Positions 1 through 11,614 of a stretch of 64,000 nucleotides of DNA are shown piece by piece; the first letter of the stretch is position 1, and every line of letters begins with the position of its first letter. A model generated the notes under the pieces. That model had not been told where the DNA came from and did not search any database. It saw only the letters and a program-made list of their open reading frames with translations. The stretch is from Phoronis australis (lineage: Eukaryota > Phoronida > Phoronidae), in the NCBI GenBank assembly GCA_002633005.1, contig NMRA01000296.1:414399-478398 (forward strand). Reading direction: 5' to 3'. The translations under genes and the position numbers were made by a program.

Positions 1-736
1 AAACAATTGTGGGTATTCACAACAATGTTGGAATCATTTGAAAAATGAAAAAGACAAATTTTAACAATTATTTATGTCCAAAATGGGCAAGATTTTACTA
101 TAAGTAAAGCCATGTCCCTTGGTCACAATGGAACCCACTCAGGAAAGTGCCATTATGATGTCACAAGAGCAAATGGGTAAATTTTATTTGCCAGCAGAGC
201 CTACCAACCAAGCAGTCAAGCACCTGGGCAGTTCACCTCGCCTGCCCATAGCAAGGATTTGGGCTCGCCAGACGCCAGGTGAGAAATCAAACAATGAGTC
301 AGATTCACCTTATCGCCTCCCAAAGAAATTCTTCACAAGTTCATATGAAGTCAAGAGGCTTGCATGCATCTGAAGCAGTTAGTAGGACCTGCTGCCTTTT
401 GTCTAAACCTTGCCTGACTTACCGGTAAATCAATCAGTCCAAAGTGTGTATCAAAAATGAAATCTGAACAGTGTGACCAAATTCAGGTGAAATAATATGC
501 CGATAAACTTCAGTAATCATGAACACAAAACAGGAAAATTCACTCAATACAGATACTATCTTATTGTTATGAAGCTACAGTTACTGGTGATTTTAAAAAG
601 GAATAGCATTCGGGTGATGTGTGGAGGAATGTGGTGATACAGTTCAAAACAACAGACAGTGTAAATATGTGGATGTAGGATACGTTTGGCAGGAACATTT
701 TGCATGAATTATAAGAGTGGTCTTCCGAGCTTATTA
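1..736. other. AT-rich stretch, no gene seen
   Basis: I see no coding exon, RNA gene or clear repeat boundary here. The longest open frame on the + strand (119-373, 84 codons) has no recognisable domain, signal peptide or conserved pattern, and its length is what chance gives in AT-rich DNA. It could hide intron or intergenic sequence. Confidence 0.5.
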
Positions 737-810
737 CACCCATATTTGGATATACGCCCACATTCGGATAACACCCACATTTGATATACGGCCACATTCG
801 GATATACACC
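737..810. repeat. Degenerate ~18-bp tandem repeat
   Basis: About four imperfect copies of a unit reading roughly CCCACATTCGGATATAC follow one another with small insertions and deletions. A short decayed minisatellite; no function suggested. Confidence 0.65.
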
Positions 811-1683
811 AACCCATGGACTTTTAAACACTCTTATTTGATTACAAGCCCACCTCCAATATTCATTCTATCGGAACTTCAAATCTCTTACGTAATGTCT
901 TAGTGAAATCTTATCTACAATGAATTTCAGCTTAAAAACTCAAATTCAATGTTAACGAGCTCAGGTTTCATTAGATTCCTGCACATTTCCACAATAAATG
1001 CAACAACATGGGTAATAACCAGTCGTCCATCTCAATGCTTAAAATTAAGTTTTCCATTCAAGAGTTACCACTTGGTACCCAGGCCAACATTTGAGTTTAT
1101 CCCTGTGTGCGAATCCAGGTGGACACAGTAGTTCATTTAATGGGCAATCCTTGTCATTACCATTCAATTATTGCGGGCACAGATCGTTTACTTTTCCGGA
1201 CTCCCTCACTCTCTCCGAAAGTGTAAAAATGGCGATATTTCATAAGGTCTCTGCTTCTGTGTTTGTATGTGTTCAACGGCAAGTGTGCTTCGGAGTGCTG
1301 GCGTTGGTTTCTTTAGTGAGCTTTTTAAAAATAATAAAACAAATTCTTCGTGCATTTTGATTTTGCCTGGTTAGATCTTGGCGACATTTCAGCCATTGGT
1401 TATTTCACTGTTTTTTTACGATACGAAAAAGTAATTAAAAACGTTGACTTCCGTTATTTGACATTAACATTTTTATGATATCAAAAGTGCAATATGCATA
1501 CAGTTTGTAGGCTCAGGGTGAAAATGGAATAACAGAGATTGGATCTATCTTTGTCAATTGAAAAGTAACTGAGTGAGATAAGAGGTTGAGAAATATTTAG
1601 ATTGCTTCTAACTGTCCCATTTGACTGTAGTGTCAAGTTGCCTGTATTGGGCAAACATACACCAACATTCCTCACGATCACCT

Positions 1684-1761
1684 TACCACTGCTATGCCAT
1701 GTGCCTAAAACTGGACAATACCTACCATTGCTATGCCATGTGTCTAACACTGGACAATACC
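1684..1761. repeat. 39-bp tandem duplication, two copies
   Basis: Two adjacent 39-base units, both containing CTATGCCATGTG and ending CTGGACAATACC, differ at only a few positions. They start at 1684 and 1723. The flanks from 811 to 2220 hold no other feature I can support. Confidence 0.85.
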
Positions 1762-2225
1762 GGAGCTGTGTCCGGCTTATAACCTACACTTGCCCCCTAT
1801 TTTTACCATAAATGTCACACACAAGATCGGCAGAATACTAGCAGTCATATTTTTGGGGACTACCACCATTGGGTGCCTTTCCAAGCGAACTATGGCTACA
1901 CAGCTGTGCTGGACACATGATCTGTGACTTTTATAAAAAAAGAAAACTAGCCATAGTTCACTGGCAAAAACTAAACCGGAAAAAAATCCCACTAGAATAC
2001 CCAAGACTTGGACCACATCTATAATTAATTAAATTTTATCCTTTATAGCCACTAAGCACTCTAGTGTTAGGTCAGGAAACCCATCCAGGGGGCGGAAACG
2101 AATCCAGGGCCACGCCACTAACTTCCAGTTTCAATCTCCAAGAACCAGACCTGCAAACACCAAACCAGTGTTACAGGTGCCCATTCCATATTCGGGCCCC
2201 AATAATAGGTGGTCTATAGTCCTGT

Positions 2226-2550
2226 CCACACACACCCTACCCTACCCATATCCGATAACTAGGGTAAGGTGGAAGTTATTGCTCTGCGTGTGACAATGAA
2301 CCCCTAATGCGAGTACGGCGTGCAAGAGAGAACCCGTCTGTATGTAACCGCAGCTTATAATTACTTCCGCCTTGCAACAGGTTTGCAATCACAGGATTTA
2401 GAACTGGCGCAAGTAACCCAAAAACAAGTTTGATAAGGTGGAGTAAATTGTTACAAGTGGGGCAAGTTGTACTTGTTTAAATTACGCAGCCCTCAAACCT
2501 AGCGACAACTCATTCCAGAAGTAACTTGTACTAGGGCAAGTCTGTGTGTG
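2226..2550. mobile_element. Possible short inverted-repeat element
   Basis: The left end reads CCACACACACCCTACCCTA. The reverse complement of the right end reads CACACACAGACTTGCCCTAG. They are alike enough to suggest degenerate terminal inverted repeats of a small non-autonomous element. A similar right end, with the reverse-strand terminus CACACAGACTTACCCTA, occurs near 25521-25548. No clear target duplication is visible, so the boundaries are approximate. Confidence 0.3.
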
Positions 2551-2621
2551 CACTTATGACAGACTATTAAAATGTCCAGGCAGACTGTCTATCAATATGG
2601 TCATGAAGACTCCTTACGGTC

Positions 2622-3239
2622 CGTGTGCCGGTTTCCAATTCAATTTCCAATTTGAAATTGAAAAATGAAACATGAAATAATAGCCAAAATTTCATGGTAC
2701 AATTTTCCATTCTCAATTGAACCATGAAATTGGGAATCGGCGTTCAATATTGTGCGAGACGTTTTTCTAATTCCAACACCGCTATGATTGGCTGACAGGC
2801 AGCTAATCAAAATGCGTCTACTATAATTTAAGGTCCGCCCATGCGTCAACCAATTAGGTCACCTGAAAAGCAAATCGTGACGTTTAGTGAACACAACACT
2901 CTGAATTTGACAATGTCAGTGCTTGACCATTGTTTACCAGTTATCCAGTAGATGATAGAAGAAAACAAAACATTTCAACCAATCAGGATAACGTTTAGAA
3001 AAGCAGCGCTGTGATTGGTTGTAAAACATCGGCGGTAAGATAACAAAATTGAAACATGGAATATTGACAGGTCAAAATTTCATTTTTCAATTTCAAATTG
3101 AAGAATAAAAATATGAAATACGGAATCAAAATTTCATTTTTCAATTTCAGACCAAAAATAGAATATTGAATTTTGAGTCAATATTCCGTGTTTCATTTTT
3201 CAATATCAAATTGAAAATGGAACTGGAGACCAGCACACC
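2622..3239. mobile_element. MITE-like element with ~50-bp inverted termini
   Basis: The left end (GTGTGCCGGTTTCC, then CAATTTGAAATTGAAAAATG) matches the reverse complement of the right end (GTGTGCTGGTCTCC, then CAATTTGATATTGAAAAATG) over about 50 bases. The body is full of copies of the near-palindrome CAATTTGAAATTG with AATGAAAT and ATTGAAAAATGAAA variants, and has several CCAAT/ATTGG boxes. There is no transposase frame, so it is non-autonomous. I found no convincing target-site duplication, so the superfamily stays open. Confidence 0.65.
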
Positions 3240-3825
3240 CATTACTTATCAAAGTCTTCAGGAAGACTACTTCCCAAGATCTCTGAACTGCCAAATTACA
3301 TAACATAAGCTAAGGTATATTAGCACACCACAGCCCATCTTACCATAGACCACAGAGTCAACAACTGTTTCTCCATTCAACAGGCCCATCCCTAATTGTT
3401 CTATTGTGCAAGCTACTATGGGCCAGTTGATAATGGAACTCAATGAAGGGCAGCTATAGACCTAATTCACACCAACAGGATGCGCCTTCCAAAATGAGGT
3501 TCGCTACGATAGCTCTGTTGGCTTTTCAGCATAGTTGTATTCTGCATTGCTCGAACGGCTAGAAAAAATACGGACATTCAACTGTCTGTTTTACAATCCC
3601 TCAAGACATTGAGATTCGGAAGCGTTGGGTTGTTGCCATATGCCGAGAAAATATGTCTGTGTAAAATTTATTAATGTTTTCAAAAAGTAAGATCATATTT
3701 TGTCGCATCTGAGTTGCTGAGCATCATACCAACAACCAGAGAATCTTCGGCCAGCCAGGCTGTGTTTTCATGACTACGGTTGAAACATGATGCATTTTTC
3801 TTTCCAAAAAGGACAGGACCCTCAA

Positions 3826-4140
3826 GCCCTCGATTTTGGGGCCGAATATCGGTCCTATTCCCTTCTCAAAAGTAATGAAAAATCATGCAAAATTCCCCCC
3901 ACGAGGCCTAAAAATTCCCCTAGAGATTGAAAATTTCTCTTTGAAATCCAAATCACCTAACCACACAGGTGACAATTTGAAAGAGCACAAAATGCTACTT
4001 GAGACAGAGCCTATGAGAACTTGCAACAGGGCTGGGGTGCTATTGGTGGTGATTGGGAGGTAGATTTTTCCCCTCACTCGGCAAAAAATTCCCCTCTTAG
4101 CAGGCACAGGCACCTTTCCCCTCGGATGAATGAGGTCCCT
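3826..4140. repeat. Dispersed repeat family A, copy 1
   Basis: Shares an ordered series of words with 11371-11605: CCTCGATTT(T/C)GGGGC, a TTCCC-rich stretch, then a word series (GGCACAGRCACCTTTCCC) just before a GGTCCCTG / GGAACCTG terminus. The copies are strongly diverged but collinear. The ends have weak inverted similarity (AGGACCCTCA against AGGGACCTCA), hinting at a non-autonomous DNA element. No coding capacity. Confidence 0.55.
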
Positions 4141-4394
4141 GAAGAAACATGATAACTATGCTTGCACTGTTTTAATTTTAAAATTCAACTTGATCCAGAT
4201 TGATATTTGATTCGTAACACGTGAAATAGACGTGAGATTATTAAAATGGAGAAACCAGAATTGATGGTCAAATAATTTTTATTTCCAGCCTGGTTATTTA
4301 TTTTAATAAAAAAATATATTTAATAACACCAATAATTTTTTCAGATCAATGACAAATTACCTTTTAGTTTGGGTAGTCCCTACCTCACCAGGAC

Positions 4395-5091
4395 GGCACT
4401 AGTCGGATATAATGGACCCTAATTTATTCCAAATAAATCCACTAAATGTAGGTCTAAATGAATGATTTTGGTATCGTTGCATTCCTCAGACATCTGGCTA
4501 TCTGTATAAATTCTTTTCACGGACCTCAATTATTCTAGTCTATAACTACGCCATTCCGAACTTGGTCCACTTTAACCACGCGCATCATGAAATCGGCAGC
4601 CATTTCAGGGAACATACTATATCTAGCGCCATCTATCGGCGATTTGCTACAACACAAGCTGTTCCTTTTTCATCAGTCAACATGGACGAGATAACATGAC
4701 GATGACAGATACGATCGTGAGAGAGATGACGAAGGTGATGACGAGAGCAGACGTACGATGATTAATAACGATGACGTTAATAATTGACAAAATCGACCAA
4801 TGACGTTGACTGATAAAAAAGGAACAGCGCGTGGTGTAGCAGATCGCGGATAGATGGCGCTAGGTATAGTAAGTTCCCTGAAATGGCTGCCGATTTTACA
4901 ATGCGCGTGGCTAAAGTGGACAGAGTTCGGAATAGCGTAGTTCTAGAACGAAGTAATTGAGGGTTGTAAGGTGAATATGTACGGATAGCCAGATGTCTGA
5001 GGAATGCAACGATATCAAAATCATTCATTTAGACCCACATTTAGTGGATTTATTTGGAGTAAGTTAGGGTCCATTATATCCGACTAGTGCC
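4395..5091. mobile_element. Fold-back transposon with ~290-bp inverted arms
   Basis: The outer 290 bases on each side are inverted copies of each other. The left begins GGCACTAGTCGGATATAATG and the right ends with its complement. Matching blocks continue inward (GCATTCCTCAGACATCTGGC; TTTCAGGGAACATAC against TTTCAGGGAACTTAC). The centre is a GATGAC-rich loop at about 4683-4787. The element is bracketed by ACCAGGAC at 4387-4394 and 5092-5099, a perfect 8-bp duplication that reads as 9 bp (CACCAGGAC) if one terminal base is reassigned. Long arms with 8-9 bp duplications suit MULE-like or P/hAT-like elements. No transposase is present. Confidence 0.8.
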
Positions 5092-5099
5092 ACCAGGAC

Positions 5100-5880
5100 C
5101 TCCTAGGCTATGCTTGATCAACAAATTAAACCAGATGTGACTAATTGCACATCACAGCAAAATGTGATGAGCCACCACTGTCGAATAATGTATCTTCAAC
5201 TCGTCAACAATACTAGCAGATGACTTGGTTCGTGTAGAAAGCATTTTTATCAACAATTCATAAGAAGAAACGCAACCTACATTTAGCATAACACCTAATC
5301 CGTAACACTGCGATCGCCGCAATTTGGTCATATTTACTTTTTATGTTTTGAACCTAGTTTTCCGAAAAAAAAAACCTATACCCTTTCGTCAGACAACTCT
5401 TTGGTGCAATGACTTGTTCTCTAATGTATTTTTCTACATCGCTGTGGATAATTGTCGACACATTTTTAAGATTTAATATCCAGGTTGGACTCGAAAGACC
5501 GGCCATTTAACTCATGCAAGATCAACTTCCACTTTGTTTATCTGCCTTGCTTTGGATTTTAATGGTCGCCGTGTGAATCAGGTCTATTGCTAGTGTCCGC
5601 AACCAGAAGGAAGATACCTTGGCAGGACTACCAAACGTCCAAACTTACCCACAACTCAAGAATTGTGTAGTTCACACTAAAACTCAGTTTTTCATTTTTA
5701 GGAGCCAATTTTCCTGTTCCATGAGATATTTCACCCCATCCCGAAATTTGGAAAGCATTTTCCCCATGTTTTAATAGTTCTAAGCATAGGGAATATTTTG
5801 GCCACTCCCAGGTCTCCACACCAAAACATGGTCCCAGTTTAAACACACTTTCTAGAAAATCGACATTATAAATTCATAAA
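5100..5880. other. No gene seen
   Basis: Ordinary AT-rich sequence after the fold-back element. The open frames are short and carry no recognisable domain. No RNA gene or repeat boundary found. Confidence 0.5.
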
Positions 5881-5927
5881 TGCTTTAAAGCCCATGTATG
5901 TTAGTAACATAGATGGGCTTTAAAGCA
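5881..5927. repeat. Near-perfect hairpin, 22-bp stem
   Basis: TGCTTTAAAGCCCAT is mirrored exactly by ATGGGCTTTAAAGCA, and the inner TATGTTA is mirrored by TAACATA, with single unpaired G residues at the junctions and at the tip. The loop is too tight for a usual microRNA precursor, so a palindromic insertion relic or cruciform-prone site is more likely. Confidence 0.85.
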
Positions 5928-6689
5928 GATCACTTCATACACGACACAGAATTTTTGTCAAACATTAAATCTTTTTTATGAGTTGTCCATAAGGACAGGA
6001 TATGTTATAAAGACTATTAGCTTCTCTTATCTAGTGATGTGAATTTATAGAACATGATGCGAGTAATCAGACCAAATACCGCTTCCCCGTGATGACGGCT
6101 AATATTGTTAACAACAAAAATTACTGTTAATGACTAATATGGTGGCAACACTCTAATTAGTCACCTCAATAACTTTCCTGAATTCCCCTCCATTCTCAGT
6201 CATGAGGGAAGACTACACTGATACACTGATGGTGAATCAGCTTATGCCTGCCCAGCCGTCACGTCACGATGGAGGCATCAGTTTGTTTGAATACCTCTGA
6301 CAAGTACCATAAATAATGAATGCTTGAATCCTCTCAACTACCAGGTACTCATTCATGGGTAAAAAAGAAACTAATTTTCAAACAAAAAGAGATAGAACAC
6401 TAGCATTTATCAGACATGGCAGCAACGACAGCAGGACATCATCCACTTGTTCCCCTGTATATGCTAACAGTGATAAATATGATTACCCTAACAAAAGGCT
6501 AAGCTTAGTGCAATACAATGTGCACCACATAGCTATGTCACAAAAATGTTCCAAAACTTACTTCCAATGAGAAACTGGACAAACCAAATGTACAGAGAAT
6601 TGATCAAGCTTTTCCACATCTAGCAACAGTAATTGTTCACTTACTGTGTACAAAATAACAGCTAAAATTATAATGTTCATATGCTGCAA

Positions 6690-6835
6690 AGGCCAATACT
6701 TCACTGCAAATAATGGAAAATTTAGCAACAGTAAACCAAGCTAGAATTAGAATAAAACTCTACTAATCACCATTTTTGAGGAGAAATTTGACAAAAAAGA
6801 ATTTCACTTGTCGCATATTGTGAGCTAAATAAGTG
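6690..6835. repeat. Dispersed repeat pair B, copy 1
   Basis: Collinear with 9497-9645. Shared words include CTGYAAATAATGRAAA near the left and a block ending TTTCACTTGTC followed by a GCTAA(A/G)TA word near the right. Diverged old interspersed repeat without coding capacity. Confidence 0.5.
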
Positions 6836-7769
6836 TAGAACCAGCCTACCTGTCAGTATGTGTATCTGTGTTTGAGGGACATAAACAAAACTGACAAAAT
6901 GGAGATGGCACCACCACACCTCTAGACAACATAAATGACAACTCTATTACCCATCAACTTCCCATCTTCACACTCCACATAAGTCAACTGGGTTAGTCAC
7001 CCTGATAAACAATTAATATTCTGTCAGAGAACAGCCCTAAACATCTGCTTATCATTAAAAATCGCAAGCAGTCAAGGTCAATAGGTGCACATAAACCAAA
7101 GACCATCTCCCTCCAAGAAAATGGAACAGTGCGTTTCTTCAGGAAAAGGAAGACAAAATGCATCTAATCTACCTGGGTTTAAATGACCATCCAGTTTGGG
7201 CATGGCCACTCCCTGTAACCTGAATGTTGTTAATCAGCCTACAGACAAAGTGGCTCCTCTGAGGTTTATGGTGGCTCCAAATTGAAAAGGTGAAATGAGA
7301 CAAATTACCAAGGACAGGAAATGTCCCATTAACACCAAGGAGAAGCAGCACTGTACTGCTGGATCAATACAGGTAATGAATCATTGACAGTTTCCTTTTA
7401 AACCAGTTAAAGGTTTACACAAATCTGCATAAAACACGGAACAATGGCCACTTCCTTCCACGGTTCATTGGCATTTACCCACAGTATTTGTAGGGCCCTT
7501 GGCCAGCAGTTGTACAGAGCAGTAGTACTCATCCATATTTTAAATTAGTATTAGCCATTTATCATTCCGCTGCCAATTAAATTCTACTGATACCTAGTGA
7601 GTTGTAAAGCAGATTTTGTTTTTTGTTGAACAGCTGAGGGAGGTGCGATTAATCTTTGTCTACTCGGCAAACCTGGATGAGAAGTGTGTCAGCAGCCCTG
7701 CCTTTCCCAAACTAGGTCAACCACACAACCAACAGGGCTCAATTTGGGGATCTGTAGCTTGCCCATGCG

Positions 7770-8095
7770 ACCTCAGATTTGTTTGGCTGCCTGGTAAAAA
7801 TCCCGAGATGGTACAAAGTCACCACGCACACATCCCAGCATGCACAACAGGAAATAAACTGACAGGAATTGGAATCGTTTGGCAGAAATTGGAAAAGGCC
7901 CATATACGTGTCCTAGACGCGTAACCGATGCTGATCACCTGAGCAGCCAATGCCGGATGCCCGGATATTGGGTGTGTTACAACCCCCCCCCTTGTGGAGT
8001 TTCATCGTTTTGGTGAACGCAATTCCCATTTCTTGATCTAGGAAACTGGCCAGGTTGTATTGGACGAGTAGACATTATGTTAAGTGCTGAGATCT
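7770..8095. repeat. Dispersed repeat family R, copy 1
   Basis: Collinear with 30175-30320. Both have CCTCAGATTT, then CCTGGTAAAAATCCCG, an AATTGGAATC/AGTTGGAATC word, and finally ATTATGTTAAGTGCTGAG against TGTTATGCTAAGTGCTGAG. Copy 1 is longer because of an insertion between the last two words; that insert includes a run of nine C residues near 7983. Not coding, despite a 102-codon open frame across it at 7616-7924. Confidence 0.6.
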
Positions 8096-8099
8096 TTAC

Positions 8100-9496
8100 G
8101 CTTTTTCAAGCTCCACAAAAGAAGAGAAATGGGAAATCCATTTCTCATTCAGCCCAAGCCTTATCCCAGTCTCCAGCAGGCAGTCAGTTTTGTGCAAATC
8201 AAAAATACTGAGTTCCTGATAGTACATTAGCTTCCTCATTAGGAAAGTCATGTGAGCTGGGCATTTACTACCAGCTAACAGACAGTGAGACAAGTAATAA
8301 TAAATGTGTTGTCCTTAACCAGCAGACACAAACACAAAACAAAAAGTTAGACAATTATTAGGATACAGTAACCCTTGTTGGGAAGGTCAGCCTTTGTTAG
8401 TCGACATCATTTCTAAGACCAATCCTGAGCCAGAATAGATCGATAGGAACCATGTATGCTAAGGCACTAGTCAAATTCAACCCTTAAACACCATATTCGA
8501 TAAATTTGCAGCAATAAAAACGGAAAACACTTCCCAAATGTGGACAATCATAAGTCATCACTTTAACAAAATAAAGAAACCTAGACACAAAAATATCAAG
8601 CTCACACAAACTTAGTTCATACCACACAAGAGGCTCACTAAATCCTTGCTTTTACCATGTTTTCATATCATTTCCCAATTCTAGGTATAGTCCCCATTAA
8701 TTTTATCAATAATCAAAAAATCTCTATCGTAACAAAATTTTAGGCTATATTTCAGTAAATATTAAACTTTTTGTATCTAGAAGTTTGGAATAATAATAAT
8801 AATGATGATGATGATGATAATAATAATATCATGTTAGTCATCTTTCAGACAGCCAATAAGCCAACACTGGCTGGCAAGAGTGACTGTAACAAGAGTAACA
8901 TGTAAGAGTGTATAGCCCCATTAATAACAATCTCAGGTGTCCATTTTCAACTACCGTAGTTAAATATTCACTTGCAATGTGCACCGCATTAATTAAATAT
9001 GCGCGGTCTATAATTTTTCTGCAACAAAGACGGTTACCCCTAAGTGACGAGTGAAAAATCTCAAAGGTCGACATAAAAATTGTGAAAACAAACCTACACC
9101 ATCAGTGACTAATTTCACCCAAGCCATGAACAGGAAACTGCGTTTTATACCACCTTTACTAAAAGACATACCATTCTGCACAGAAGAGAACGAAAGGATA
9201 AATACTTAACAGTAACTGGGCTGTAACTAAATGGTAAAGAATGCTTTTTGCGAGGCTTCAAGTTTTTCCCACAAAATTCATGATCATATCTCAACACCAA
9301 TGCATCATTCAATAAAATGCAAGAATTTTTCTGATACAATCATAGATAACTTTAACATGGAAAAAAGATTATTTCTGTGTTGCTACAAATTTAATTTTAT
9401 TTTCAAACCAGAGAAAAGGATATTGGAACGACAACGCTCCATTTATTCCACAAAAGATAATTGCCAAAATTTTCATTTTTTCTAATTTTCAAGGGC
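8100..9496. other. No gene seen; small triplet tract at 8791-8829
   Basis: Apart from a TAATAA/TGATGA microsatellite near 8791-8829, I see only short open frames without recognisable domains. No splice-bounded exon could be argued for. Confidence 0.5.
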
Positions 9497-9645
9497 TGGT
9501 TGTACTGTAAATAATGAAAATTTTACCAGATGTTTTATAACACCTATACAGAACAAAACAATAATCAATCTTTATTTTTGCCTGATAAATTTGAGGGAAT
9601 AAAATTTCACTTGTCCTCCATGTAGTATGCTAAGTAGGTGGAGAA
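9497..9645. repeat. Dispersed repeat pair B, copy 2
   Basis: The partner of the copy at 6690-6835, with the same word order and extensive substitution. It is AT-rich and non-coding. Confidence 0.5.
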
Positions 9646-9649
9646 TTAC

Positions 9650-11365
9650 AGTGCACCAATTAATTCTCAATTTTAACAGCCCTGTAATCACCTATTTTAT
9701 TGAAGCCAGATGTACAGGCCACACAAGGGAAATGGTTGCAAACTTGCAACACATAAAGGAAGGCGGCTATCATCAGAAAAGTATTCCCGGCAAATTTGTT
9801 TACTGCCACTGACCAGTAACTGACTAAACATCCCTGGAGTGTCATCCAGGATATAATTACCTCAGACCCTCACTTTTTTAGAGGACAAAACGAGGCGTTA
9901 CGATCACGGCAAAATTCTTAACAGTTAAACTGTACTCACCTAGAGACAATCATTAGAAGACTCTCAGTCCATCTACTAATTATCAGAACCACTTATCAAA
10001 AAACAAGCTCCTACAAGCAATCAGAGCCCAGAGGAGCAGATAGGTTCCCTTATCTTATCGGACCAACCAAGAGGCAGCCAGTCAGTCCACAGAAAGAGCC
10101 TGAATTTTCCCACAAGATCATACATCACACACACACACACACACCTGCCTTTACCATAGGGCTCCCAAACACACAACAACTACTAACAATAGACACAAAG
10201 AAATGTCTTGATGACCTGTTTCAACAAAAACAAGGGAATTCCAAGTCTTACCCAAACAGAACTCATACTCCTGGCTATCTCTCACATATATGGAAGGCCT
10301 GGCCTCTGCAACTCAATTCACTACAGTGCCAGTCAATTCATTCAACAACTTTGTGGATGAGTTCAAAACCGTGGTCAGTGCAAGCTACACTATGATTAGA
10401 GCATTTCTTTGTCACCTCAAAATATGAACACGACTCCAGAAAATTACTTCAGTAGTTCTATGAACAAACACCCGTTAAAAGCTATTTCGATTTTTCAATA
10501 CTAAAACGAAATTTCTGAACAATCCTAGAGTGTTTTGCACTCAGCCACCCCTTGCGAGTGGACTAGTCCAGGTTAAATATCCTCAGCTAATCCTGCTGTT
10601 TGAACTGTGATTAGTGAGGGGTGAAAGGGGAGGAGGCCCAATTATGGCTGACAAAGGCTATATTAACTGACAGTCTATGGCCCATTATATAGGGCACATG
10701 GAGCCTGAAAACATTATCACAACAGGCTGTTCACCAGTGCAGAGCTGTTCTCAGAAAAACCACACTGGTTTTTCAGGCAGGCAAATGAGGTGTTGAGAAA
10801 CCCCTGTTCTTTACAAAAGCAAGTGCACTTTCAGCCATGAGGCAACCTGAGCAATCACAGAACCAGACATTCTAAGCTCATGCAAAAAAGATGACTCTCT
10901 GAAAGCCTTTGAACTTGAAAGTGAGCAAATCATGTATACAGTTGCTATAACCCTGCAGTGCACCACAATAAACAGCTTGTGATTCAGACCATTTAGCATT
11001 ATGAAACTGATCTCAAATTGTTCCTTACTCAAATTCGAGGTGATTTCAGGGCTATGAGGGAGCTGACAGCTGCTCATTATTCGAGACCAGTCATGGGTTA
11101 GGAAGACACAAGAACTTTGCAAATAGACGATCATGCAAGATTTCGCGAGGTACCACCGTGTACTTGTGGCAAGTGACCAAACTAGCTTGATTCGCTCCAC
11201 ACGTTGGCTTGTCACGGTGAGTTATGTGCCTGCGGAAACCAGTTACATAGCAGCAAGTGGTGAAAATCAACATAAGTTTATAAATTTTGAAATGAACTAC
11301 AAGAACTAAACAACAATTGGAGGCTAATGATGTCAAATTTCTTAATAATACATAGCAGGCGAAGG
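9650..11365. other. No gene seen; short (CA)n at about 10130
   Basis: Holds a short CA microsatellite near 10129-10143. The 134-codon minus-strand open frame at 10811-11215 has no recognisable fold, repeat pattern or homologue I know, and overlaps equally open frames on the same strand. Confidence 0.5.
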
Positions 11366-11370
11366 GCCCT

Positions 11371-11605
11371 GAGTGCCTCGATTTCGGGGCAAAAGATCAG
11401 CTCTGTTCCCCTACGAAAAAATATTTTGAAATCACACAAAACTTCCCACATCAGACCCAACGATTAAAAAATCACCAGGTCCACGACTCTGTTTACACAG
11501 TCCTTCGCATCGGTGGCAACTGGGAGGATTTTCCCATCACCTGAAAAAAATTCCCGTCACATAAGGCACAGACACCTTTCCCTTCAGGTGAGAGAGGAAC
11601 CTGTC
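11371..11605. repeat. Dispersed repeat family A, copy 2
   Basis: The same series of words as copy 1 at 3826-4140: CCTCGATTTCGGGGC near the left, TTCCC tracts, then a GGCACAGACACCTTTCCC word and a GGAACCTG end. Shorter than copy 1 by internal deletions. Confidence 0.55.
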
Positions 11606-11614
11606 TAACTGAAA

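Noticed and set aside
10811-11215. 134-codon minus-strand open frame
   Set aside because: The longest frame among its neighbours, but it has no recognisable domain, low-complexity or repeat signature, and overlaps another equally open frame. The length is compatible with chance.
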